Below, one piece after another: positions 16,420-26,064 of a stretch of DNA of 64,000 nt. This DNA is from Gracilinema caldarium (GTDB lineage Bacteria > Spirochaetota > Spirochaetia > Treponematales > Breznakiellaceae): the NCBI RefSeq assembly GCF_029265695.1, contig NZ_JAJUHW010000006.1, positions 33,728-97,727 of the forward strand. The letters run 5' to 3'. Position numbers and translations under genes: made by a program. The notes under the pieces were generated by a model. It ran no database searches, was not told the DNA's origin, and saw nothing but the letters and a program-made list of their open reading frames with translations. How positions within the stretch are numbered: the stretch's first letter is position 1; each line of letters begins with the position of its first letter.

Positions 16420-19404
16420 ATGGCTGAAGCAAAGGTTCGGTATCTGGCATCATATCTAAAGGGTGTAAAGGCACGGGTTGGTACCATTCTGGAAACCAAT
16501 TACAAGCTTGATATAAATACCCGGGAAAAAATCCTGGCAGATTATCTGAGTGATGAACAGTTGCCCCATTGGTACTTTTATTCCAATACACCGGAAGAAA
16601 TAGCCCGGCATTTGTTTATTATTACCCAGCTGCTTTCTTCCAATGTGGGACAGATTTACCATGTAAGCGATGACTCCCGGGTTATCACCTATCTTATCAA
16701 TATTGGACGCGATTATCCCGGACGGCTTGAACGGGTTATAGAAGAAAATATGAACATGCGGATAGCCTCCTTTGATTCCGAATCGACGGTAAATGGGGTC
16801 CGTATAGTCAGTCTGGAAAAGATAAGCCAGGAACCGGCGCACTTTACCCCTGAGCAGGCTGCGGCGGTAGAAAAATTAAAAAATGATCTTGCTTATTATG
16901 GAGAAAACCGTGACCTCTCCCATACTAGCCGGTTTATCGAAAGCCTTTCGTCCCGGTATCTTTTGGAAGAAATAGAATCGACCTTGGAACCAAAACGGTC
17001 CGAGCGGCATCTTGTTTTTTATAACCGAATTGTAGATGCCCAGGGCCCGGTTATAGATATTTCCGATGTGCAATACGAGGATGATATTGGCCGTATAGAA
17101 AAATCAAGCCGTATCATGATTGGCGTATCGAATCCGGGGCACGAGTTTATTCCCCAGGTACTCCGGGTTTTTGAAAAACGGGGCATAAATTTACGGCGGA
17201 CCTATTTTGATTTATTCCGCCATCTCCAGGGAGATGTGGCCATTTTCTCTACCTATTTTGACCCTGGTTACAATCTTAATGGGCTTGAGGATGCACTCGG
17301 GCAAGCCATTGTATCCGGCCAAATAGAAGAATCTACTGTAAGTGCGACGGGGGCTGGAACGGTTCATTCAAGCGCAAAAAGGAACCTGGAAGAAAAAATT
17401 GAAACTATACTGCGCAGGCTTCCCAGCAGGTCTAACAGCGATGATGCGATGAAGGCGATAGAGGAACTTAAAGCCCTGTGCAAACAGAACGGAACAGTCG
17501 GTGCAGGACCTGAAAGCCGCAGTTTTTACCTTAACAGTGTAACCGATTTTATGGAGGCTGCCCGTTTTGCTGGCTTTGACGAGAGCCCGGAAGTACTTCG
17601 TCTCCTTTTAGGTTATGAAGCCTTTGACGAATTCTTTGTTACCGCCCAGGCAAATGGTATTTCCAGCAACCTTCCCGGTTATCGGATTAAACATTCTATT
17701 GCCCGGGGACCAGCCAAGGGTGGTTTGCGTATTGACCCCATAGTCAGTTTTGACGAAGTAGCGGCTCTTTCGTTCATGATGACCTGGAAATGTGCCCGCA
17801 GCCGTATTCTGTACGGGGGGGCAAAGGGCGGTCTCATGCTGAATCCCCGTACCTTTGAGGGGTCTGCCATTGATTATTTTGATACCCTTTCCAGTTTTGG
17901 CCGCAGTCTTTTCTTGGTTTCAGGTCCTATGAGGGATGTTCCCGCAGGAGATGTGGGGTGCGGTCCAAAAGAAATCGGACATATGTTCGAAGGTTTTAAA
18001 AGTGCCTTGCGGGATCTGGCGGTTATGTCCTACGGCCTCAAGCCGGGGGTTACCATGATTGGGCCGCGCATTGTATCGGTTCAGGAAGCCCGCAGGATGC
18101 TGGCTGAACATTTTGATGTGGACTGGACTGATCCGGTCATCATTGGCGAGCTCGTTCGGAATGAGACCTATTTGGAACTGGTGACGGCGGCCCAAATTAC
18201 AGGGAAACCTAAACTTGGTATCGAAGCCCGGGGAGCCGCAACGGGTTTGGGCATGGCTTATGCGGTGCTGGCTGCGGTAGGTAACCTGTTCCTTGACGGT
18301 GCATGGGAACCAAGTAGGCCCTTGTCCGAAAAAGAAGAACGGGTACTGCGAAAGGCTTGTTCTATCACCGAGGAAATGATTCTTAAGGAAGAATCGGAGG
18401 CTGCATACGACAAAACCGAATACAAAGCGGGAGATGCTCCTGTGTATGGCAGGCTCCTTTCTGCGGACGAATGGAAGCTGCTATCAGAACAGGTGTATCC
18501 CGCCTTGCTGAACGGTAAAACCCTTTCGGTCCAAGGTTCCGGCAAGGTCGGCGGTTCTCTGCTGACATCCCTTATGCCCTATGGGGTTAAACTCATCGCG
18601 ATTGCCGATGCGGGAGGAGCCATTTTTGGCGATGACCTTGATATGGCAGAGGTTCTGGCGGCGGTAGAAAACTCCCGAAATCATCCTGATAAGGCGCTCA
18701 GGGCATCCTGCGTTCATGCAACAAAAAATGTAAAGGAGCGTGTGTTGGGATTGGAAGGGAGCTCCAAGGTGCTCGAAATAGCCTGCGATATTGTGGCCCC
18801 CGCGGCTCTGGAAAACGCGGTGACTGAGGATAATGCACATAAGATCCAGGCAAAACTCGAAGTTTGCGGCGCCAATGGCCCCAACACATCCCGGGCAGAA
18901 AAGATACTAGCAGAACGGGGAGTAACTGTTTTATACGATTTTCTGGCTAACGGGGCCGGTGTAACCGCAAGCTATTTTGAATGGCTGAGGAACCTGACGG
19001 ACCGTTTCCGCTATGAGGCAGAACAGATTCGGCATACAGCCTTTGATATAAGCTGTATGGATAAATATGTTATGCCAGAATTTAAAACCCGGCTTAAGAA
19101 AATACTTGCCAACCCTGAGGGTCGGAACACAACCGAATCTTGGAACCTTTTGCTGCGGGATATCATGTTTGCAGCCTTTAACGAGGATTATCGCTTTGCA
19201 AAAGAAAACAAGGTATCGATGAAAACAGCGGGCTTTTTAAATGCCCAGCTGCGGGTGCTCGCAGCAACCCTGGCCCGTATGGATGAAGGGAACCGAAAGA
19301 ACCTTATGGATCGTTTGCCCGATCGGACAAAACAGCTTCTTAAGCCCTTTATGGAACATCCTGAAGTTGCACTTTTTAAGCAGATTGGAAATAAAAATTA
19401 CTAA
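16420..19404 (+). CDS. gdhA: Large NAD-type glutamate dehydrogenase
   Basis: A 994-residue enzyme that interconverts glutamate and 2-oxoglutarate plus ammonium. It is about twice the size of the common hexameric enzymes. Residues 1-380 are an N-terminal regulatory-like region; the catalytic part follows. IARGPAKGGLRIDP and ILYGGAKGGLMLNP carry the substrate lysines, GPMRDVPAGDVGCG is the next conserved block, EARGAATGLGMAYA precedes the Rossmann domain, and VQGSGKVGGSL is the dinucleotide loop. The ATG at 16420 is chosen because GGGAGG (16407-16412) sits seven bases upstream. An in-frame GTG at 16405 overlaps that ribosome-binding site. The class matches the roughly 115-kDa dehydrogenases. 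Coenzyme preference is inferred. Confidence 0.9.
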   Translation: MAEAKVRYLASYLKGVKARVGTILETNYKLDINTREKILADYLSDEQLPHWYFYSNTPEEIARHLFIITQLLSSNVGQIYHVSDDSRVITYLINIGRDYPGRLERVIEENMNMRIASFDSESTVNGVRIVSLEKISQEPAHFTPEQAAAVEKLKNDLAYYGENRDLSHTSRFIESLSSRYLLEEIESTLEPKRSERHLVFYNRIVDAQGPVIDISDVQYEDDIGRIEKSSRIMIGVSNPGHEFIPQVLRVFEKRGINLRRTYFDLFRHLQGDVAIFSTYFDPGYNLNGLEDALGQAIVSGQIEESTVSATGAGTVHSSAKRNLEEKIETILRRLPSRSNSDDAMKAIEELKALCKQNGTVGAGPESRSFYLNSVTDFMEAARFAGFDESPEVLRLLLGYEAFDEFFVTAQANGISSNLPGYRIKHSIARGPAKGGLRIDPIVSFDEVAALSFMMTWKCARSRILYGGAKGGLMLNPRTFEGSAIDYFDTLSSFGRSLFLVSGPMRDVPAGDVGCGPKEIGHMFEGFKSALRDLAVMSYGLKPGVTMIGPRIVSVQEARRMLAEHFDVDWTDPVIIGELVRNETYLELVTAAQITGKPKLGIEARGAATGLGMAYAVLAAVGNLFLDGAWEPSRPLSEKEERVLRKACSITEEMILKEESEAAYDKTEYKAGDAPVYGRLLSADEWKLLSEQVYPALLNGKTLSVQGSGKVGGSLLTSLMPYGVKLIAIADAGGAIFGDDLDMAEVLAAVENSRNHPDKALRASCVHATKNVKERVLGLEGSSKVLEIACDIVAPAALENAVTEDNAHKIQAKLEVCGANGPNTSRAEKILAERGVTVLYDFLANGAGVTASYFEWLRNLTDRFRYEAEQIRHTAFDISCMDKYVMPEFKTRLKKILANPEGRNTTESWNLLLRDIMFAAFNEDYRFAKENKVSMKTAGFLNAQLRVLAATLARMDEGNRKNLMDRLPDRTKQLLKPFMEHPEVALFKQIGNKNY

Positions 19405-19406
19405 AA

Positions 19407-19424
19407 CGGTAACCTATGTTACCG
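19407..19424 (+). promoter_or_regulatory. Perfect palindrome CGGTAAC-N4-GTTACCG, probable operator of hcp
   Basis: Two perfect 7-base arms with a 4-base spacer start three bases after the gdhA stop and 55 bases before hcp. No T-run follows, so it is not a terminator. Downstream are TAGTAT (19442-19447) and TATAAT (19456-19461) as -10 candidates. With the first, the palindrome centre falls near -40, the classical position for a CRP/FNR-family activator. Regulators of that family (HcpR) are known to control hcp genes, but the match to their motif is not checked here. Confidence 0.6.
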
Positions 19425-19478
19425 ATAAAAACATACTGAATTAGTATCCTTTGCATATAATCATATTTGGAGGATACT

Positions 19479-21140
19479 ATGAGTATGTTTTGCCATCAAT
19501 GTCAGGAAGCGGCCAAGGGTACCGGCTGTACGATCAAGGGTGTTTGCGGTAAGGATGAAACGGTTTCCAATCTGCAGGATGTTCTATTGTTTTCCCTTAA
19601 AGGGCTCGCCTTTGTCGCCCAGGAAGCCCGGAAACAGGGTATTGTGGATCCCCAAGTTGCTACTGCTTTGGTAGAAGGCCTCTTTGCAACTATTACCAAT
19701 GCAAATTTCGACAAGGCTGTGTTCATCACCCGTATTAGAAATGCGATCTCTCTTCGCGAAGAGTTAAAAAAACAGCTTGCTTTGAAGGGAATAAAGTTTC
19801 AAGGAACTAGCAAAACTCCACTGCATCCGAGTATTACTTTTACCGCCGACACAGAAGAGGCCATACTTTCTGTTTGGACTGAAGCAAGTTTTCTTGCCAT
19901 TGAAGACCCGGATATACGGGCTCTGCGAAGTCTAGTCATTTTCGGGCTAAAGGGTATGGCTGCCTACATGGAGCATGCCATTAATCTGGGGCATACCAAT
20001 GCGGACGTTATAGCCTTTATAGAACGTGCACTGGCTGCCACTATTGATGATTCTCTGGACGGTGCAAAATTAACGGCTTTGGTACTGGAAACCGGTAAAT
20101 ATGGAGTGGATGCCATGGCCCTCCTCGATACTGCGAACACTACCGCTTACGGCAACCCTGAACCTACTACTGTTCAACTGGGTGTACGGAATAATCCGGG
20201 TATTCTTATTTCTGGGCATGATCTTAAGGATTTGGAGGAACTCCTGGAACAGACCAAAGGTACGGGAGTTGATGTGTACACCCATGGAGAAATGCTGCCT
20301 GCCCATTATTATCCAGCCTTTAAAAAGTATTCCCATTTTGTAGGTAACTATGGTAATGCATGGTGGAAACAGACTGAAGAATTTGAGGCCTTTAACGGTC
20401 CGGTGCTGCTTACCACCAATTGTCTTGTGCCTCCCAAGGAATCTTATAAGCATCGGGTCTTTACCACCGGAGAGGCTGGATTTCCCGGCTGTGTCCATAT
20501 TGCGGATCGAAAAGAAGGGTGTAAAAAGGATTTTTCTGCCCTCATCGCTCTAGCTAAAACCTGCCAGCCTCCTAAAGCTCTGGAATCGGGAACCCTTGTC
20601 GGCGGTTTTGCCCATGCTGCGGTTGAAAAGGTTGCCCCAGCAGTTGTTGATGCGGTGAAGCATGGTGCAATAAAACGGTTCTTTGTCATGGCGGGTTGTG
20701 ACGGCCGGCAGAAAAGCAGGGAATACTACTCCGAATTTGCCGAAGCGCTGCCAGAAGATACGGTTATTCTTACCGCAGGATGTGCGAAATACCGTTATAA
20801 CAAGCTTAATCTTGGCGATATCGGCGGCATACCCCGTATCCTCGATGCTGGTCAGTGCAATGACAGCTATTCTCTTGCCCTCACGGCTCTTAAACTGAAA
20901 GAAGCCTTTGGGGCCGCCGATGTAAATGAGCTTCCCATTAGCTTTAATATCGCCTGGTATGAACAGAAGGCGGTTATCGTGTTATTGGCCCTCTTGTATC
21001 TCGGATTTAAAAACATACATCTGGGGCCGACACTTCCAGCCTTCCTTTCTCCTCATGTGGCAAAGGTACTGGTAGACAATTTTGGAATTGCTGGAATCGG
21101 AACAGTGAAGGAGGATGTTAAATTGTTCATGGGCGCCTAA
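19479..21140 (+). CDS. hcp: Hybrid cluster protein (Hcp)
   Basis: A 553-residue iron-sulfur protein of anaerobes that handles nitric oxide (NO reductase) and shows hydroxylamine reductase activity. The N-terminal [17 protein letters not shown] with GVCGK supplies the CX2CX8CX5C-type cubane ligands of class I enzymes. The hybrid-cluster ligands occur in [29 protein letters not shown] and [10 protein letters not shown], with a Glu-containing C-terminal block following. ATG 19479 is used because GGAGGA lies four to five bases upstream. The in-frame TTG at 19467 overlaps that site. A palindromic operator candidate precedes it. Confidence 0.96.
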   Translation: MSMFCHQCQEAAKGTGCTIKGVCGKDETVSNLQDVLLFSLKGLAFVAQEARKQGIVDPQVATALVEGLFATITNANFDKAVFITRIRNAISLREELKKQLALKGIKFQGTSKTPLHPSITFTADTEEAILSVWTEASFLAIEDPDIRALRSLVIFGLKGMAAYMEHAINLGHTNADVIAFIERALAATIDDSLDGAKLTALVLETGKYGVDAMALLDTANTTAYGNPEPTTVQLGVRNNPGILISGHDLKDLEELLEQTKGTGVDVYTHGEMLPAHYYPAFKKYSHFVGNYGNAWWKQTEEFEAFNGPVLLTTNCLVPPKESYKHRVFTTGEAGFPGCVHIADRKEGCKKDFSALIALAKTCQPPKALESGTLVGGFAHAAVEKVAPAVVDAVKHGAIKRFFVMAGCDGRQKSREYYSEFAEALPEDTVILTAGCAKYRYNKLNLGDIGGIPRILDAGQCNDSYSLALTALKLKEAFGAADVNELPISFNIAWYEQKAVIVLLALLYLGFKNIHLGPTLPAFLSPHVAKVLVDNFGIAGIGTVKEDVKLFMGA

Positions 21141-21150
21141 GTGGTGTTGG

Positions 21151-21549
21151 CTAGCGATCCGGATGTAAGCCTGGGACATCCCATTGGGCGGGCAGCCTTG
21201 TGGGGTTTCCCTCGGCATTTACAAAGGCCCAGGTAACCTTAGCCTCTGCAATGAGGTCCGAACCTCGTAGGATTTTTTGTTCCATAACGCCGCTCACCGC
21301 ACCCCGTTTAATCGGCCACGACTGGATGGTAAGTTCATCGTCTGGAAGGGCCGATTTTTTATAATCAATTTCCACTCGTGCCACATAGAGGCCAAAACCA
21401 GCTTTAATCACACCGGGATAATCGAATCCGATAGCCCGCAGATATTCATAACGGGCATATTCCAAATAGTGAAGATATACGGCATTATTGACGTGTCCGT
21501 AGGCATCGCATTCATAGGTGCGAACCCGAATAGTACATTCATGAATCAT
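21151..21549 (-). CDS. Acyl-CoA thioesterase, hot-dog fold (YbgC/FadM-like)
   Basis: A 132-residue single hot-dog domain. The 4-hydroxybenzoyl-CoA thioesterase-type signature is clear at residues 9-28: RTYECDAYGHVNNAVYLHYL, with catalytic Asp14 and His18. It would hydrolyse short or aromatic acyl-CoA esters in the cytoplasm; the substrate is unknown. ATG 21547-21549 is chosen because the protein family begins right there, although a longer frame upstream is open. A promoter lies six bases before the start with no Shine-Dalgarno. Divergent from the Nudix gene across 46 bases. Confidence 0.87.
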   Translation of the reverse strand: MIHECTIRVRTYECDAYGHVNNAVYLHYLEYARYEYLRAIGFDYPGVIKAGFGLYVARVEIDYKKSALPDDELTIQSWPIKRGAVSGVMEQKILRGSDLIAEAKVTWAFVNAEGNPTRLPAQWDVPGLHPDR

Positions 21550-21555
21550 GGTCCC

Positions 21556-21585
21556 AGTATAAAAAAGGCAGGGTACCAGACGCAA
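21556..21585 (-). promoter_or_regulatory. Promoter for a leaderless thioesterase transcript
   Basis: On the minus strand TTGCGT (21580-21585), an 18-base spacer and TATACT (21556-21561) are followed by six bases and ATG. No Shine-Dalgarno is present. Confidence 0.5.
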
Positions 21586-21595
21586 GGGGAGGGGT

Positions 21596-22138
21596 ATGCA
21601 GATTGATGGATTAGAGCCGCTTTTTAGCCATTGTCCCCGCTGTGGAAAAGGCAAGCCAGTTATTGAAAATAATCACCGTATCTATTGTACTTCCTGTGGT
21701 TTTGAATTGTTTCATAATGTGGCCGCCGCAGTAGGAGCCTTAGTGATGACTCAAGGCGGACTTCTCCTTATAAAACGGGCTAAGGAGCCTGCGAAAGGTA
21801 AATACGCCCTGCCCGGCGGATTTGTGGACCCCGAGGAATCATTGGAAACAGCCTTGCTGCGGGAATGTGTGGAAGAAATAGGCTGGACCCCTGAAATGCA
21901 GGATGTACACTATTTCTGTTCATTTCCAAATACCTATAGGTATAACGGCATACTGTACCATACCTGTGATACGTTTTTTTTGATTGATGGAAAATCCCCT
22001 GCTGTATCCCGCTTGGCAACAAATGAGACTGAAGTCTCAGAAATATGCACTGTTCCTTTGAATAATGTTGTCTTAGAATCTTTAGCCTTTGAATCGACCC
22101 GAAAAGCAGTTCAAAAGCTAATGAAGACGGTTAGGTGA
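21596..22138 (+). CDS. Nudix hydrolase with N-terminal zinc ribbon
   Basis: A 180-residue protein. Residues 11-35 hold a ribbon with CPRCGKG and YCTSCGFE (four cysteines). Residues about 43-165 are a Nudix domain with the complete box GGFVDPEESLETALLRECVEE-I-G, matching GX5EX7REUXEEXGU, so it should be a Mg-dependent pyrophosphohydrolase. The ribbon plus Nudix layout resembles NADH pyrophosphatase relatives, but the NudC SQPWPFPxS signature is absent, so the substrate is open. ATG 21596 is preceded by GGGGAGGGG. Divergent from the thioesterase gene. Confidence 0.9.
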   Translation: MQIDGLEPLFSHCPRCGKGKPVIENNHRIYCTSCGFELFHNVAAAVGALVMTQGGLLLIKRAKEPAKGKYALPGGFVDPEESLETALLRECVEEIGWTPEMQDVHYFCSFPNTYRYNGILYHTCDTFFLIDGKSPAVSRLATNETEVSEICTVPLNNVVLESLAFESTRKAVQKLMKTVR

Positions 22139-22146
22139 TTGTGTAG

Positions 22147-22152
22147 TATACT
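22147..22152 (+). promoter_or_regulatory. -10 box placed for a leaderless sensor-protein transcript
   Basis: TATACT is followed by GGTCCG and the GTG start at 22159. No Shine-Dalgarno and no good -35 are seen. Confidence 0.4.
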
Positions 22153-22158
22153 GGTCCG

Positions 22159-23112
22159 GTGAAACGAATCGTTTTTTTAGGGTTGGTCGTTTTTGGAATA
22201 TTAAGTCTTGCAGCCCTTTCGGTATCGCTGTTTCTCCTGGTTAATCTGGACAGTCTGGGGAGAGGCCGCACAGATTCTGCTCCGCCAAAGTACCTCTTTG
22301 CGTTCTATATACCAAGAACAGAAAGCAGGTATTTTCAAGATATTATTAAAGGAGCTGAACTTGCGGCAAAGGAATACCAAGCGGTGCTATTATACCACTC
22401 GGTAGATCCTCTGGATAACGAAATCCAACAGGCACCATTTCTTGAAGTTAACGGGTATGTCATTTGTCCCAACACCGAAGATCCGGTCATTGTTTCCAAG
22501 ATAGGACAAATTCAAAATAAAAAAAATCATGTCATTGTCATTAATCATTCGGTGAGAAGCGATAAACCTGCGCCTTTTATTGGTTTTAATAATTATGATG
22601 TGGGTAAAAAAATGGCCCACATTGTTAAACAGTCAGAACAGACGATAAGCCATATTGCTATCGTATACAGTCAAAAAAATCCTGGAATATTTGCGGACAG
22701 AGAATTGGTTGAACTCGGCATTAGAACCGAGTTGCAGGTACAAGGGCTTGTAGCTCTTGAACGCTTTGAGACGAGTTTGAACCCCCTCGATGCAGAAGCA
22801 TTGATTGACCGGCTCATCAAAGAATATCCTCAGGTACAACAGGTTATTTTTACCGATTCAAGCGATACCATAGCGGCTGCCCAAGCGTTAATAGATATGA
22901 ATGCGGTGGGCCGTATCCAGCTCGTCGGGTTTGGAAATGATCAAACAATTCGGGAGTATATTCGTAAAGGGGTTATTGCCGCTTCGGTGGTAATAAATCC
23001 AGAAAAAATTGGGTACCAGGCAGTTAAATCTCTTGTAGAACTTGTTACCGTTGGTTTTACCTCTGCTACAGTAGATACGGGGGTGGAATTACTGGAGAAA
23101 AGCTCTCTATGA
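22159..23112 (+). CDS. Membrane-anchored periplasmic sugar-binding sensor protein (XylFII-like)
   Basis: A 317-residue protein of the RbsB/LacI-type periplasmic-binding family (type 1, Peripl_BP_4). Residues 4-28 are an uncleaved-looking hydrophobic anchor without a lipobox cysteine. The binding domain follows from about residue 40 (YLFAFYIPRTESRYFQDIIKG). Its stop overlaps the ATG of a histidine kinase by four bases and a YesN-type regulator follows, while the real transport genes lie farther on. That arrangement equals the XylFII-LytS-YesN xylose-perception system of clostridia, in which an anchored binding protein presents sugar to the kinase. GTG start. The sugar ligand is inferred, not shown. 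Confidence 0.85.
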   Translation: MKRIVFLGLVVFGILSLAALSVSLFLLVNLDSLGRGRTDSAPPKYLFAFYIPRTESRYFQDIIKGAELAAKEYQAVLLYHSVDPLDNEIQQAPFLEVNGYVICPNTEDPVIVSKIGQIQNKKNHVIVINHSVRSDKPAPFIGFNNYDVGKKMAHIVKQSEQTISHIAIVYSQKNPGIFADRELVELGIRTELQVQGLVALERFETSLNPLDAEALIDRLIKEYPQVQQVIFTDSSDTIAAAQALIDMNAVGRIQLVGFGNDQTIREYIRKGVIAASVVINPEKIGYQAVKSLVELVTVGFTSATVDTGVELLEKSSL

Positions 23113-24599
23113 AGAAGAATATTCGTAATTCCTTCTGGATGCAGATGGTTGTCAGTATTTTTGGAGTCTTCGGTTTATTGGTTGTATCGACCGCGTATAT
23201 TCTGTATTCCACCGTTCAATTGCAAAAATATGCGGACCAGAGCTTTCAGAAGGAGCGGTATCTTAAAAATGTACAAGAGGCCTTTCTCGCATACCAAGAG
23301 CCATTATTGGAATATCTTTCTACCCGCTCTTCCAATGCGCTGGCAAAATACCTCATAGAATCTCAAAATTTGCGCAAGGTTCTCCCGGAACCGGCTGCCA
23401 TAACCTATGATTTAAATTCAATACGTGAACAGACCGTCTACAGTCTTATTCGGCGATATTTAGACATGGCAGATGTGGTTGTGGAACAAAAACGGGGACG
23501 AAACATAGAAGGCTATATTGGTTTATATGCAGAAATGACCTCTCTGTTAGTATATATAAACAAAGAAATTGAGCATGTAAGTACAGAACGGTTTAAAAGC
23601 CAAATAGACACCTACGGTCATTTTATCCGATATTCCCAGAATATCATCCTTTCAAATCTTTTGTTCATCATCTGTATATCCCTGTTTTCTGTTGTGCTAT
23701 TAATGTATTCGGTGCAAAAAATGACCGGTCCAATGGTGCATCTTTCTGCTATGGCAACAGAAATCTCAGCGGGGAATTTTACTGTGGAAGATGTCTCCTT
23801 AAGTTCTATTTATGAAATTGATCATGTTATAGATGCCTTTAACAAAATGAAAAAGGAAATAAGCCATTACATAGAAGAAATACGGTTGCAGGAAACGATT
23901 AAGCAGGAATATATGCAGGAGCGGATGCGGAACCTTAAAATGGAAGACCTGCTCCGCAGAATGGAAACCTATACGCTGCAGGCACAAATGAACCCCCATT
24001 TTTTGTTCAATACGCTTAATACGGGTATGCAGCTTGCAATAGTGGAAGGGGCGGAAAAAACAGCGGAGTTTATGGAGTACCTTTCGCTCCTGTTTCGGCA
24101 TAACATCAGGAACAAGGATATTATTGTTCCCCTTCGTCATGAAATAGAGGGAATCAGCTATTACTTTTACATTGTTAAACTGCGTTTTCCGAAAAATTTA
24201 AAGCTTATACTGGAATGCCCTGAGGATATTCAGGATCTATACAAGGTTCCTGTTTCGATTCTTCAGCCCCTGGTAGAAAATTGCATAGTGCACGCATTCA
24301 AAAATACAGAAAAAGAGGGAATTATAGAAGTTCGGGGAGAACTCAAAGATCGGTTTTTATACCTGACTGTACAAGATAATGGATGCGGTATATCAAAAGA
24401 AAAAATTGATCAGCTGCTTCACCCGCTTCCCATAGAGGAAACTTCGTCCAAAGTTATGGGGCTCGAGAATGTTATTCAGCGCCTATTATTTTTTTATCCC
24501 GATACACCAAATGTTATAACCATTCAGAGCAGTCCTGATATGGGAACGACCATACAGATTTGTATAGATACGGAGAAAAATCCATGTATCGCGTGCTGA
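23109..24599 (+). CDS. Sensor histidine kinase, YesM/LytS type
   Basis: A 496-residue membrane kinase. Helices at about 11-35 and 178-202 bracket a roughly 140-residue periplasmic helical domain. A HAMP domain (MTGPMVHLSAMATEISAGNF) and a coiled coil follow. The His_kinase domain has phospho-acceptor His297 in QAQMNPHFLFNTLN. HATPase motifs are the N-box LQPLVENCIVHAF, the G1 box DNGCGIS and the G2 region MGLENV. ATG 23109 overlaps the upstream gene (ATGA), and the 3' end overlaps the regulator by 16 bases. It probably receives the sugar signal from the anchored binding protein through its periplasmic domain. Confidence 0.93.
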   Translation: MKKNIRNSFWMQMVVSIFGVFGLLVVSTAYILYSTVQLQKYADQSFQKERYLKNVQEAFLAYQEPLLEYLSTRSSNALAKYLIESQNLRKVLPEPAAITYDLNSIREQTVYSLIRRYLDMADVVVEQKRGRNIEGYIGLYAEMTSLLVYINKEIEHVSTERFKSQIDTYGHFIRYSQNIILSNLLFIICISLFSVVLLMYSVQKMTGPMVHLSAMATEISAGNFTVEDVSLSSIYEIDHVIDAFNKMKKEISHYIEEIRLQETIKQEYMQERMRNLKMEDLLRRMETYTLQAQMNPHFLFNTLNTGMQLAIVEGAEKTAEFMEYLSLLFRHNIRNKDIIVPLRHEIEGISYYFYIVKLRFPKNLKLILECPEDIQDLYKVPVSILQPLVENCIVHAFKNTEKEGIIEVRGELKDRFLYLTVQDNGCGISKEKIDQLLHPLPIEETSSKVMGLENVIQRLLFFYPDTPNVITIQSSPDMGTTIQICIDTEKNPCIAC

Positions 24600-26050
24600 T
24601 TGTAGATGACGAAGAGCCCGTATTGGACAGCTTCTCGTTTATGCTTAAGGAATATGCAACCGATTTTGTTCTGGCAGGAAAGGCCAGAAACGGATATGAA
24701 GCGCTCAATACAATTCACGAGCTGCATCCCGATGTGGTGTTTATGGATATCAATATTCCAGGGATGGATGGCCTTAAAGTGATAGATTCGGTCCATGAAC
24801 AATATCCGCAGATGGTTTTTGTGCTTTCTACTGCCTATGAACGGTTTGATCTTGCTCAGCGGGCAATACCTCTCGGTGTTCATGCCTATCTTGTAAAACC
24901 AATAAGCAAAAAAGTGTTCATCTCCACCTTGGAAGATATTAAAGCCAAGTTGATGAAGAACCGTCCCCTTGGCTTATTAGAAAAAAAGGATGCAATCCTG
25001 GCACAGTTTTTTAATGATGTAACACACAGAGGACTCTCTAATGACCAAATTGAGCTGTATGCAGAGACGCTTGGAATAGGCTCCCGTTATGGTTGTATCT
25101 GTATAGTTGAAATTGAAGAACATAATGAAAAAACACTGGTAGAAATTGCTTCGAGAATTTCATTGAAATACTTTTGTCTTTTTTCAGCACGGAATAACCG
25201 TGGCCTTTATTTTGTCGGTGGGCAACATGAAAGTAATGAACTGAAAGCTTATCTTTCAGGAATCATGACACAATGCGTGTCGCCAGAAACAGAGACTGTT
25301 ATCGGTGTGGGCGGAACAGAAACACTAGAAAACTTAGCAGCCTCATATACGAGCGCCTTACATGATTTGTTAAAGAACAAAACCGATGAACAAGTACTTT
25401 ACCGGGAACGGGTGAGAATTGTACAAATTCGAAAAAAAATAGGATATGTACCAAAGGACGAATTGACTAATCTTTTTGTGTCCTATGTAGATGAATTGTT
25501 TGAGTATTATGAACTTCCTGTAGTAAAGTGCAAAATGGCTGTTTTATTTAACCTATTGCTCGATGACCTGGTGAATTATTATAAGGACACTGAGCTGGTC
25601 CCCCATTGTGAACCTGTAGAACAGGAGCTTATGAATAATTCATCTGCTGAAGATATAAAACGCTGGGGATTGGACTATTTTGAAAATCTTCTCGATATGT
25701 TTTCTGAAAAACGGAACAGTGCAATGCCGCTTCCCTTGCTTAAAGCGATCAATTATATCAAAGACCATTATGCCGAACCGATACAGCTCAGCACGGTAGC
25801 GGATGCTGTTCTTGTTTCTCCAGCTTATCTGAGCAGGATCTTTACCGAGTACCTTTCTACTCCCTTTGTGGATTATGTAACGGATCTCCGTATTTCGGAA
25901 GCCCAGCGGCTTATAAAGACTACCAATATGAATATAAAAGAAATCGGAATTGCGGTTGGTTATGGGGATGCCAATTATTTTAGTAAATGTTTTAAAAAGT
26001 ATACCGGATATACACCCACGGATTATCTGGAAACGGCCAGGAATACATAA
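24584..26050 (+). CDS. Response regulator with AraC-type DNA-binding domain (YesN-like)
   Basis: A 488-residue regulator. The receiver domain (1-120) has acidic residues Asp8 and Asp9, phospho-acceptor Asp55 (VVFMDINIPGMDG) and the Lys of LVKPIS. The middle 250 residues are a typical uncharacterised YesN linker. The C-terminal 100 residues are two AraC helix-turn-helix motifs (IQLSTVADAVLVSPAYLSRI and IKEIGIAVGYGDANYFSKCF). ATG 24584 is preceded by GGAG eight bases upstream; an in-frame ATG at 24560 lies inside the kinase gene. Likely targets are the direct repeats at 27109-27186. Confidence 0.93.
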   Translation: MYRVLIVDDEEPVLDSFSFMLKEYATDFVLAGKARNGYEALNTIHELHPDVVFMDINIPGMDGLKVIDSVHEQYPQMVFVLSTAYERFDLAQRAIPLGVHAYLVKPISKKVFISTLEDIKAKLMKNRPLGLLEKKDAILAQFFNDVTHRGLSNDQIELYAETLGIGSRYGCICIVEIEEHNEKTLVEIASRISLKYFCLFSARNNRGLYFVGGQHESNELKAYLSGIMTQCVSPETETVIGVGGTETLENLAASYTSALHDLLKNKTDEQVLYRERVRIVQIRKKIGYVPKDELTNLFVSYVDELFEYYELPVVKCKMAVLFNLLLDDLVNYYKDTELVPHCEPVEQELMNNSSAEDIKRWGLDYFENLLDMFSEKRNSAMPLPLLKAINYIKDHYAEPIQLSTVADAVLVSPAYLSRIFTEYLSTPFVDYVTDLRISEAQRLIKTTNMNIKEIGIAVGYGDANYFSKCFKKYTGYTPTDYLETARNT

Positions 26051-26064
26051 AGGAGTGTATGGTC

